Shown: piece by piece, positions 1-7,383 of the stretch
Layout: each line of letters opens with the position of its first letter
How positions within the stretch are numbered: the first letter of the stretch is position 1
NCBI RefSeq assembly: GCF_022879595.1
Contig: NZ_CP084267.1
Coordinates: 682,001-746,000, forward strand
Direction: 5' to 3'
DNA from: Caballeronia sp. Lep1P3
GTDB taxonomy: Bacteria > Pseudomonadota > Gammaproteobacteria > Burkholderiales > Burkholderiaceae
DNA: 64,000 bases
Translations under genes and position numbers: made by a program
Notes under the pieces: generated by a model
Database searches by the model: none
Told to the model about the DNA's origin: nothing
The model's input: only the letters and a program-made list of their open reading frames with translations

Positions 1-64
1 GATGCGGCTTGACGGCGTCTATGACAACGTAACGGCGGTATTCGCCTGCGTCGAGCCGCGTTGA
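1..64 (+). CDS. 3' end of a PP2C-type protein phosphatase (truncated by the window edge)
   Basis: The plus-strand frame read from base 2 ends in YDNVTAVFACVEPR and a TGA stop at 62-64. The DNVTAV core is the conserved C-terminal motif of PP2C/Stp-type serine/threonine phosphatases, where the Asp binds metal. Such phosphatases accompany T6SS clusters that also carry FHA and TagF proteins, as here, and reverse phosphorylation by a PpkA-type kinase. The gene is convergent with tagF. Only about 20 residues are visible, so the family call rests on this motif and on the copies that follow it. Confidence 0.6.
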   Translation, partial: MRLDGVYDNVTAVFACVEPR

Positions 65-472
65 GAAAGACGGTCGCCACGCTCCTATCGAACATGCCGA
101 CGCGCGATGCGGATGTGGATTACCGGCGTCTGATCGAGCTTGCTTGCGAGGTGAGCGACAAGAACAACGCGACGGCGGTGACCGCATGCTTCGAGGCGCG
201 TTCAGAAGGACCGTTGCCCTGCTTCTGTCGAATAGGCCGCCACGCGAGGCCGATTTGGCTTACCGGCATCTAATCGATCCTGTTTGCGAAAGCGGGCGGT
301 AAGGACAACGTGACGGCGGTGATCGTGTGCTTCGCGGGGCGCTGAGAACGACCGTCGCGACGCGACGCGACGCGGATGCAGCATGCCGGCGTCTGATCGA
401 GCAAGCATGCGAAGCGGGCGGCAAACGCAACGGCACGGCGCTGACCGCGTGCTTCGAGGGACGCTACGGCAC
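65..472 (+). repeat. Decayed tandem copies of the PP2C phosphatase 3' end
   Basis: Three degenerate units of about 120-140 bp follow the phosphatase stop codon. Each encodes a version of the same tail, roughly YRRLIExAC..GGKDNVTAV..CFEGR. The endings are NNATAVTACFEAR near 165-203, DNVTAVIVCFAGR then TGA at 343-345, and NGTALTACFEGR near 430-465. Reading frames are interrupted between units, and the first unit lacks its own stop, so these are not genes. The units look like successive duplications of the gene's last 40 codons that have since diverged. No other gene is visible in this stretch. Confidence 0.65.
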
Positions 473-1141
473 TTACACGACGCGTCCATCGAACAACGCC
501 GCGACGAAGGCGGCATCCGGCAGGCCGGCTGTCACGCGCACCGATTCTTCCGTCCACCATGCGGACATGCCGCGCACGCACGCCGCACAAGTCATGCTCG
601 GCGGCGCATCGGCGGTGGCGGCGGGCGTGTCGGGCGCGTCGGCAAGGGCAATCAACGCGGCATCGAAATCGGCGAGACGCGCGCCCGGCATCAACGTCGA
701 AAGCGCGAGCTCACGGCAACGCGCGAACCAGCCGGCGCAGGAATCGACGCAGAATTCGGCGCGGAAATCGGCGCCAGATTCGACGCAAGGTCCGACGCGG
801 AAATCGACGCGCGAACCACCGCAAGAACCCACACAAACCCCACCCCCAACCGGCGCCACAATCGTCAGCGGAAAATAACGCCCCGCCGCATCGACGCTCG
901 GCATCAGCACGCCCGCCCACGCCCCGCTCCCGATCACATCGCCGGCGAGCGCAAAGCACCAAACCGGCGCCGTCAGATAAGCATCGAGCCACGCGGACCC
1001 CAGCGCGTCGCGGCTCGCGACGAGTCCCGCCTGCAGCATCGCGTCCCACGGCACGACGAAGGACGCCGGAAGACGCCGCGTCACGAAATCGCCGTTGCTG
1101 CGCAGCTTGCCGAAGCATCCGGCCGCGCCAGGCGCGCGCAT
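473..1141 (-). CDS. tagF: T6SS accessory protein TagF
   Basis: The protein begins with a TagF hallmark, GCFGKLRSNGDFVTRRLP followed by FVVPWDAMLQAGL, then WLDAYLTAPVWCFALAGD and AGRYFPLTIVAP. TagF proteins act as post-translational repressors of T6SS firing, usually opposite the PpkA/PppA phosphorylation switch. The ATG overlaps the tssM stop as TGATG, so translation is probably coupled; a GTG one codon upstream is the alternative start. Residues of about 100-140 are an unusual Cys/Asp/Arg-rich stretch encoded by imperfect short repeats (about 727-825). This stretch is not part of the conserved fold and may reflect repeat expansion. Confidence 0.88.
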   Translation of the reverse strand: MRAPGAAGCFGKLRSNGDFVTRRLPASFVVPWDAMLQAGLVASRDALGSAWLDAYLTAPVWCFALAGDVIGSGAWAGVLMPSVDAAGRYFPLTIVAPVGGGVCVGSCGGSRVDFRVGPCVESGADFRAEFCVDSCAGWFARCRELALSTLMPGARLADFDAALIALADAPDTPAATADAPPSMTCAACVRGMSAWWTEESVRVTAGLPDAAFVAALFDGRVV

Positions 1142-4100
1142 CACGGCAGGTCCGGGCAGCGGAACTGTTCGAGCGGCGCGCGCCGGAACGGATTCACGAC
1201 GCTATTCGCGTCCACTTCCAGCACCGCCTTGCGCCCCGCCGATTGCAGCGTCAGCGTGTAGCGGTCCGGCTCGCGCGTGGCGTCGAGCTTGCCCGCGTCG
1301 AGCAGATGCAGGAGCGCCCACGGGCCGCTCGCCTCGAACGATGCTCCCCCCGCCGGCGCGTCGAACTGCGCGCTCGCGCGGCCCGTGTTCTTGCCGCCCG
1401 GCCATTGCAGCGGCATCGACTGGGCGCCATCCTGCGCCACGGCGAACTGCTGCCCGTCGATTTCGAAATTCACGCGCGCGACGGCGGGATCGAGCGCGAG
1501 CGCCTTCACGCGAAAGCGAATGGCCATGGCGCGGCTGCCGTCGCCGAAGAACGCGTCGCGAATCTGCGCGGCGCGCTGGAACTGTGCGAGCGCATCGCGC
1601 GGCACGCCCGCCGGCGACGCGCCCGCGCGCCATTGCCACACGGGCTTCGTCGTATCGACGAGCGCGGCGAGGTTCTTCTGAAAGAAATCGTCAATGAGGC
1701 CGCCCGGCGCAAAAAGCCGCGCGAAGTCGTCGGCTGCGGCATCGCGCGCCGATGCGCGCACGAGCGGATAGCGGCCATCGAGCGCCTTGTGGCACAGCGG
1801 CCCGACGCTCGCGTTCCACTGCGCGGCAAGACGCGCGCGCTCCCCGCCTTCGACGAGCGACGCGCCCGCCGCCGCCACCGACGCCGCCACCGGCGTGAGC
1901 GGCGCGGCGCCGGTCTGACCCGCGAGCCGCAGCCTCGTCAACGCATCGCCCGCGGGCGCGGGCTGCCCGAGGCGGCGCGCGGCGTCGGCGGCGTCGAGAT
2001 AAACGGCGGCGTCCTTCAACGGCGCGAACGCGCGTTCCAGCGGCGCGGCATCGCCGGGCTTGCCCGCAAGCTGATGCAGCGCGTCGAAGTGATCGTCGAC
2101 GGCACTCGCGCCCGTCTGCGATCCCGCGCCGCCGAGCGTCGTCTCGCGCGCCGCCGCCACGATCAGCTTCCTGAGCGGCGAATCCGGCGCGGAAAGCGCG
2201 TTGGCGATGCGCGCGGCATCGACGAGACTCGCGGCCGGCACCGATGTCACGTCGTCGAGCAGCGCGTCCCACGCGCGCGCATACGCGTCGACATAGCGCT
2301 GATCCAGCGCCGCCCGCAAGCTCGCGATGCCGTCGGCGTTCTGCGGCGAATCGTTGCGGCCGAGCACCCACGCGTCGCTCGCGGCATCGGCGAGTGCGTG
2401 ATCGCGCAGCCGTTGATAGACCGCATAGCCCGCGCGCGTGTACGCGCCCGCGACGCCGCCCGTCAGCGACGCGCCGCTCGCGCGTTGCAGCAGGAGCGGC
2501 GCCTTCGGCCCCGCGGCGGCGCTCACGCTGAACGCGGCGACATTCGCCTGCGCGAGTTCCCGATCCAGCCGGTCGCCGATGCGCTGCGACAGCGGCAACT
2601 CCGTCAGCCGCGCGCGCGCCGACTCGACGAGCGCGCCGTCGAGCGGCAGCGACGCATCGAAACGCGTCTTGTCGAAGAGCGCGGCGAGATGGGCGTCGAG
2701 CGCGCGCTTCTGCTGCGCATCGAGCGCGCCGGACAGCGCCGCGAGCATGTGCGCGCGCACCGCGTTCGCGTCGTAGCGATGCGGGTCGCCGAGCATCAGA
2801 TACGTGCGAAGCGCGTCGTAGCGATACTGCGCTTGCGCGGGCGCATCGCTGCCGCCGTCGCGCAATTCGAGCGTCAGCTTGCCGACGACGAGCGGCAGCA
2901 AGGTCTGATCGAGCAGCCGGCGATACGTCACGCGCGCTTCCTGGCCGAGCTTGTCGCCCTGATAGAGCCAGAGCCGCGTGAGCCACGGCACCGGCTTGCC
3001 CGCATCGGCATAGCCGCCCGGCAGCGCGCGGGCCGCGTCCAGCAGCGGCAGCGCGGCGAGCGCGTCGCTGCTCGCGTTCGCTTCGCGGGCCAGTTGGCGG
3101 ACGTGCTCCGTCTGCCGCGCGAAATCGGCGACGAACGCGCGGTTGCGCTGATAGCTCACGCCCATGCCGACAAGCCCAAGCGCGAGCGTGACGCCGACGA
3201 GCGCCAGCGCGCCGCGCCGCAGCCACGCGCGGCGCCGTTCGAGCCGCGCGTTGGCGCCCGAAAGCCCCGCTTCCGCGAACACGACGTCCTTCAGAAGCCG
3301 CTCGATGAAGTACGCGCGGCCGGAGGCGTCGCGCCGATAGGCGTCGTCGCGCTTCGATCCGAGCGACTGCGCGAGCGCGCTGATCGCCCGGTCGATGGGC
3401 CTGCCGTGCTGCGTCCCGCTCGTGAAATACACGCCGCGCAGAAGCGGCGACGCCTCGAAGCGCGTGCCGTGGAACGTGTCGCCGAGAAAGCGCGCGAGCG
3501 CCGGCGCGAGTCCCGCGAACTGCTGCGGAAAACCGTGGATGCGCGCGCGCCGAGTGACGTCCGTCTCGCGCTGCAGACGATCGATCACGCGCGCCCGGAG
3601 CCGTGCGCCGAGCGCGTCGAATTCGGCCGGAAACGTCGCGATCGCGCGGTCGGCGCCGGGGGATTCGTCGAGCGCGAAGGTCACGCCCCAGACTTGCGCC
3701 CGCTCTGCTTCGCCGAGATCGTCGAAGAATTCGGTGAAGCCCGCGACGAGATCGCATTTGGTCACGACGACATACACCGGAAAGCGCATGCCGAGCCGCT
3801 CGCTCAGCTCCTTGAGGCGGCTTCGGATCGCGCGGATATGCGCGTCGCGTTGTGCGTCGTCCTGAGCGATGAGATCCGCCGCCGACAGCGTGACGATCAC
3901 GCCGTTGAGCGGCTGGCGCGGGCGGTACTTGCGCAGCAGTTGCAGAAAGCCGGTCCACGCGGATTGATCGGCGTGCGCGTCGCTGTCCTGCGTGGTGAAG
4001 CGGCCGGCGGTATCGACGAGCACGGCGTCGTCGGTGAACCACCAGTCGCAATGGCGCGTGCCGCCGATGCCGCCGATGCCGCCGATTGCGCCGATAGCGC

Positions 4101-4596
4101 CACTTGCATCTCGTCGAAGTCCCTCGCGCAGCGGAAAGCGCAGACCCGAGTGCGAAAGCGCCGTCGTCTTGCCGGTGCCGGGCGCGCCGATGAACATGTA
4201 CCACGGCAGTTGATAGAGCCACTGGCGGCCGTTCGCGCCTTTCATGCGCGCGCGCCGCAACGTCGCGAGCGCCTGCTCGAAGCGTTCGCGCAGCAGGGCC
4301 AGTTCCTCGTTCGCCGCTGTTTGCGCGGGATCGGCGCCTTGTTCACCGATACCGCCGACGCCGCGCACGAAGCGCACGTTCACGAGCCGCGCAGCCGCGA
4401 GCCGCGCGCCCCAAACGAGCAGCAGCGCGCCCACGATGAGCGCTATCGCCACGAAGCGGCTCGCCCGCGTTTCGAGCGGCGCGCGTCCCGCATACGCGAC
4501 GAGCGGCCCCTCGAACCACACGACGACGGCGAGCGCCGCCACGCCCGCGAGCGTGATCCAGTGCGGCGTTTTGATCGAGCCTGCGAACTTTTTCAT
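1141..4596 (-). CDS. tssM: T6SS inner-membrane protein TssM (IcmF)
   Basis: This 1151-residue protein is the large subunit of the T6SS membrane complex. It has two N-terminal membrane segments (about residues 11-29 and 48-66). A Walker A loop, GAPGTGKTT, lies at about residues 137-145, with VLVDTAGR and TKCD as the other GTPase-like motifs. A third membrane helix sits near residue 470, and a long periplasmic IcmF-related region follows. The length is normal for the family. A run of Gly-Ile/Ala-Ile repeats after the Walker A region (DNA 4061-4101) is unusual. The start at 4596 has a GGGAGA ribosome-binding site directly preceded by a hexanucleotide repeat. Confidence 0.96.
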   Translation of the reverse strand: MKKFAGSIKTPHWITLAGVAALAVVVWFEGPLVAYAGRAPLETRASRFVAIALIVGALLLVWGARLAAARLVNVRFVRGVGGIGEQGADPAQTAANEELALLRERFEQALATLRRARMKGANGRQWLYQLPWYMFIGAPGTGKTTALSHSGLRFPLREGLRRDASGAIGAIGGIGGIGGTRHCDWWFTDDAVLVDTAGRFTTQDSDAHADQSAWTGFLQLLRKYRPRQPLNGVIVTLSAADLIAQDDAQRDAHIRAIRSRLKELSERLGMRFPVYVVVTKCDLVAGFTEFFDDLGEAERAQVWGVTFALDESPGADRAIATFPAEFDALGARLRARVIDRLQRETDVTRRARIHGFPQQFAGLAPALARFLGDTFHGTRFEASPLLRGVYFTSGTQHGRPIDRAISALAQSLGSKRDDAYRRDASGRAYFIERLLKDVVFAEAGLSGANARLERRRAWLRRGALALVGVTLALGLVGMGVSYQRNRAFVADFARQTEHVRQLAREANASSDALAALPLLDAARALPGGYADAGKPVPWLTRLWLYQGDKLGQEARVTYRRLLDQTLLPLVVGKLTLELRDGGSDAPAQAQYRYDALRTYLMLGDPHRYDANAVRAHMLAALSGALDAQQKRALDAHLAALFDKTRFDASLPLDGALVESARARLTELPLSQRIGDRLDRELAQANVAAFSVSAAAGPKAPLLLQRASGASLTGGVAGAYTRAGYAVYQRLRDHALADAASDAWVLGRNDSPQNADGIASLRAALDQRYVDAYARAWDALLDDVTSVPAASLVDAARIANALSAPDSPLRKLIVAAARETTLGGAGSQTGASAVDDHFDALHQLAGKPGDAAPLERAFAPLKDAAVYLDAADAARRLGQPAPAGDALTRLRLAGQTGAAPLTPVAASVAAAGASLVEGGERARLAAQWNASVGPLCHKALDGRYPLVRASARDAAADDFARLFAPGGLIDDFFQKNLAALVDTTKPVWQWRAGASPAGVPRDALAQFQRAAQIRDAFFGDGSRAMAIRFRVKALALDPAVARVNFEIDGQQFAVAQDGAQSMPLQWPGGKNTGRASAQFDAPAGGASFEASGPWALLHLLDAGKLDATREPDRYTLTLQSAGRKAVLEVDANSVVNPFRRAPLEQFRCPDLP
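4061..4101 (-). repeat. 9-bp tandem repeat inside tssM
   Basis: The unit ccgccgatg and variants are repeated about four and a half times. They encode the Gly-Ile-Gly / Ala-Ile-Gly run in the nucleotide-binding domain, between the Walker A helix and the CDWWFTDDAVLVDTAGR segment. The unit length is a multiple of three, so slippage would change loop length but not frame. Confidence 0.8.
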
Positions 4597-4607
4597 CGGT
4601 GTCTCCC

Positions 4608-4633
4608 TTTCCGTTTCCGTTTCCGTTTCCGTT
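4608..4633 (-). repeat. Hexanucleotide repeat (GGAAAC)n upstream of tssM
   Basis: Four perfect tttccg units (minus strand cggaaa) lie in the 64-bp gap between the tssL stop and the tssM start. They end a few bases before the GGGAGA Shine-Dalgarno sequence. A purine-rich array here could act as extra ribosome-binding sequence, and changes in copy number could alter translation of tssM. The repeat is seen directly; any regulatory effect is inferred. Confidence 0.8.
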
Positions 4634-4660
4634 ACTGTCGATGCGAAGCGGCCACGCGCG

Positions 4661-6040
4661 TCACGAGGACGCGCCCGGCGCGAGCAGCGTGATCTCGACG
4701 CGGCGATTCTTCGCGCGGCCCGCGGGCGTGTCGTTGGGGGCGAGCGGCTCGGCGTCGCCGCGGCCTTCGGCGGTGAAGCGCGCGGGCGTGCCGGTGCTGG
4801 CCGCGAGCATCGCGCGCACGCTGTCGGCGCGTGCCTGCGACAGGTGCCAGTTCGACGGATAACGCGCCGACAGAAGCCGCTGGTCGTCGGTATGCCCCGT
4901 CACGACGACATTGCCGGAGACGCTCTTCAGCGCCTGCCCGATGCGCGCGATGAGCGCTTCATATGCCGGATCGAGCGTCGCGCTGCCCGAGGCGAACAAG
5001 TTGTCGCCGTTGATCGTGACGATGGAGCGGTCCGCGCCCTCGCGCACGCTCACGAGCCCTTGCCGGATTTCGGGCGCGAGGAAGGTCGCGAGCGTCGCGG
5101 CGGCGGCCGGCATCGCGTTTTGCCGTGCGTGCGCGCTAAGGACCGTTTGCGTGGAAGCCGCAGCCGACGCGCGCGGCGCGGCGACGCGGATGCGGTTCAT
5201 CGCGTCGAAAAGCGGGTCGGACGTGCGGTTGAGGCTCAGAGCCAGCGCGACGTGCGTGGCGACCAGCACGACGCCGCCGAGCGCCACGAACACCCACGGC
5301 GGCACGCGCTGCGCAAGCGGCGGCCGGGCGCGCTCGACGGGCCGCCAGCGCGGCGACAGCTCCTGCTCGAAGGTCCCGCGCTCGCGCCGGATGATGCGCG
5401 CGAGCCGCTCGCGGACCGATTCGAGCTGGCTGCGCCCGCCGTCGATCAGCCGGTAGCGGCCTTCGAAGCCGAGCGAGAGGATCACGTAGAGCAGTTCGAG
5501 CACGTCGATGTTGCGCGACGGTTCCTGCGCAAGCGTCTGCAGGATCAGAAAGAAGCGCTCGCCGCCCGATGCTTCGTTGTGAAACGTGACGAGCAGGCTG
5601 CGGCTTCCCCATACGCCGCTGCCCCACGGCGTGCCGGAAATCGCTTCGTCGATGCAGGTGCACAGGCAATAGCGCGCCGCCGCGAGCCGTTCGATGTCGG
5701 TGCCGCTCGCGCGCGCATCGCGCTCGAAGGAGCGGACCATTTGCACGAGTTCGGCGCGCAGGGCTTCGATGTCGGGCATCGCCGCGCGCGTGCGCAGCGG
5801 CAGCGCGAGTTCCAGCAGCGCTTGCGCCGCGCGCACCAGCGGATTCAGGCCGCTTGCGACGGCGAGCGTGCGCGTTGACGCCGACGGCATCCTGTCATCG
5901 ACAGGCGGCGCGATGCGTCTTCCGCCTGGCTGCGGGATCAGGATGGTTTCGTCCGGATCGAAGCCGGCATGAGGAAAGATGGGTGCGTTCACGGTCGGGT
6001 CCTTCGCGGAATCAGTGAGGTCGTCGGGCGGCGCGTTCAT
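4661..6040 (-). CDS. tssL: T6SS protein TssL with C-terminal OmpA-like domain
   Basis: Residues of about 60-235 form the cytoplasmic DotU/TssL domain, with CTCIDEAI, GTPWG, FFLILQTL and LYVILSLGFEGRYRL. A single membrane helix follows at about 249-270. An OmpA/MotB-type peptidoglycan-binding domain lies at about 345-455, with ASGSATLDP, VVVTGHTDDQRL, LSQARADSVRAML and NRRVEITL. TssL joins TssM in the inner-membrane complex that docks TssK and the baseplate. The OmpA extension makes this the peptidoglycan-anchored class of TssL. The start overlaps the tssK stop by 4 bp (ATGA), showing operonic coupling. Confidence 0.95.
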   Translation of the reverse strand: MNAPPDDLTDSAKDPTVNAPIFPHAGFDPDETILIPQPGGRRIAPPVDDRMPSASTRTLAVASGLNPLVRAAQALLELALPLRTRAAMPDIEALRAELVQMVRSFERDARASGTDIERLAAARYCLCTCIDEAISGTPWGSGVWGSRSLLVTFHNEASGGERFFLILQTLAQEPSRNIDVLELLYVILSLGFEGRYRLIDGGRSQLESVRERLARIIRRERGTFEQELSPRWRPVERARPPLAQRVPPWVFVALGGVVLVATHVALALSLNRTSDPLFDAMNRIRVAAPRASAAASTQTVLSAHARQNAMPAAAATLATFLAPEIRQGLVSVREGADRSIVTINGDNLFASGSATLDPAYEALIARIGQALKSVSGNVVVTGHTDDQRLLSARYPSNWHLSQARADSVRAMLAASTGTPARFTAEGRGDAEPLAPNDTPAGRAKNRRVEITLLAPGASS

Positions 6041-7374
6041 GGGCGGATCGCCCAGAATTCGAGTTCGAGGCCCGGGAAATCGCCCGCTACGTGAAGCGCG
6101 ACGCCAGCGGAACCGGCGAACTGCTTCCAGAGATCGCTGTTGCGGTCGAGTTCGAAATACGTGAAGCCCGCATGGAACGGCAATTGACGCGGCGCGAGCG
6201 GCAGCGCGCGCAGGCCGATGCCCGGCAATTGCAGATTGACGAGATCGCGGATGCGCTCGATCGGCCCGAGCTTCGCCTGCTGCGCAAAGCCGTTGAGAAG
6301 CGCGGCGGGCGCGAGATCGGCCTTGACCGCAAGCACGAAGTTCGCGCTGCGAAACAATTCGCGGTCCGGCACGATTGCGACGCGCAGGCCGTACTTGCGC
6401 TCCTCCAGCGCGATCGGCACCGCGTGCGGGTCCATGACGGCGGAGAGCGCGGCGCGCAGCGCATCGGCGAGCGGCGCGTAGACGGCATCGAGCCGCTCGT
6501 GCCGATACACCGGGAACGGCGCGGGGCGCCTCGCGGGCGAGCTGAACGTCGCGAGTTCGCCCGCCAGTTGCAGCGCGTGCTGATGCAGATCATGAGGATG
6601 CAGGCCGCTCGCCGATGCGAGCGCCGCAAACAGCGGCTCCGCGCGATTGAGCACTTGCAGCAGCAGAAAGTCCGCGATTTCCGCCGCGCCCGTCGCGGCC
6701 GGCTGCGCGAGGCGCGCGGCGAGCGCATCGGCGCGCTGGTGCAGCAGGCCGACGAGTTCGTCGACGAAACCGCTCAGGCGGCGCGACACGCGATAGTCGA
6801 GGCAAGGCGGCACGTAGGCCGCATCCAGCACGATGCTGTTGTCCGCGCGGCGCTCGACGATGCGCGCCACGCCAAGCGCCGTATGCGCCTGCGCCACGTC
6901 CGCTTCGAAGGCGAGCCGCATCTGCAGCTTGCCGATCTGGACGAGCGCGGCGCCGGTTGCGCCTTCGTTGCTGTCGAGCACTTCCGTTTCCGCGATGCGA
7001 TGCCGCGCGAAGCTCTCGCGCGCTTCGCCGCCGTAAGCCGATTCCGCGACGCCCCGGCGCGCGAGCGGCAGCGCGAGGACCACGATCAGGTCGCGCGCGT
7101 CTTCCGGCACGGCGAGCGGCAGCGGCAAGTCGTCGTCGGCGGGCAGGCGAAACGGGCTGCCATCGGGCATCACGCCCGCGCACGACGTGAGCACGATGCG
7201 GCCGAGCTTCAGTTGATCCGCATCGATCGCGAGTTCGGAGAAGCCGTATGCGTAGGGGCGCAGCGCCGCGCAGCGCGCATCGATCTGGGCGCGCAGATAA
7301 CGGTCGTGCTGTTGCAGATGTTGCGGCTGCAGCAGCATGCCTTCGGACCAGATCACCTTGTTGTTGGCGGACAT
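6037..7374 (-). CDS. tssK: T6SS baseplate protein TssK
   Basis: The N-terminus carries the TssK signature KVIWSEGMLLQPQHLQQHDRYL. The length of 445 residues is standard for the family. Conserved segments further on include YGLRVAIVPDRELF, NLQLPGIGLRALP and FHAGFTYFELD. TssK trimers connect the TssF/TssG wedge to the cytoplasmic domains of TssL and TssM. The gene lies 9 bp downstream of the FHA gene and overlaps tssL, in the usual K-L-M order. No tssJ lipoprotein gene lies beside it, although tssJ is a common neighbour of tssK. Confidence 0.96.
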   Translation of the reverse strand: MSANNKVIWSEGMLLQPQHLQQHDRYLRAQIDARCAALRPYAYGFSELAIDADQLKLGRIVLTSCAGVMPDGSPFRLPADDDLPLPLAVPEDARDLIVVLALPLARRGVAESAYGGEARESFARHRIAETEVLDSNEGATGAALVQIGKLQMRLAFEADVAQAHTALGVARIVERRADNSIVLDAAYVPPCLDYRVSRRLSGFVDELVGLLHQRADALAARLAQPAATGAAEIADFLLLQVLNRAEPLFAALASASGLHPHDLHQHALQLAGELATFSSPARRPAPFPVYRHERLDAVYAPLADALRAALSAVMDPHAVPIALEERKYGLRVAIVPDRELFRSANFVLAVKADLAPAALLNGFAQQAKLGPIERIRDLVNLQLPGIGLRALPLAPRQLPFHAGFTYFELDRNSDLWKQFAGSAGVALHVAGDFPGLELEFWAIRP

Positions 7375-7383
7375 CGTCGACCT

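Noticed and set aside
559..4692. A 1377-codon plus-strand open frame opposite tssM and tagF
   Set aside because: It is an Arg/Ala-rich antisense frame produced by high GC content; the minus strand encodes clear TssM and TagF motifs.
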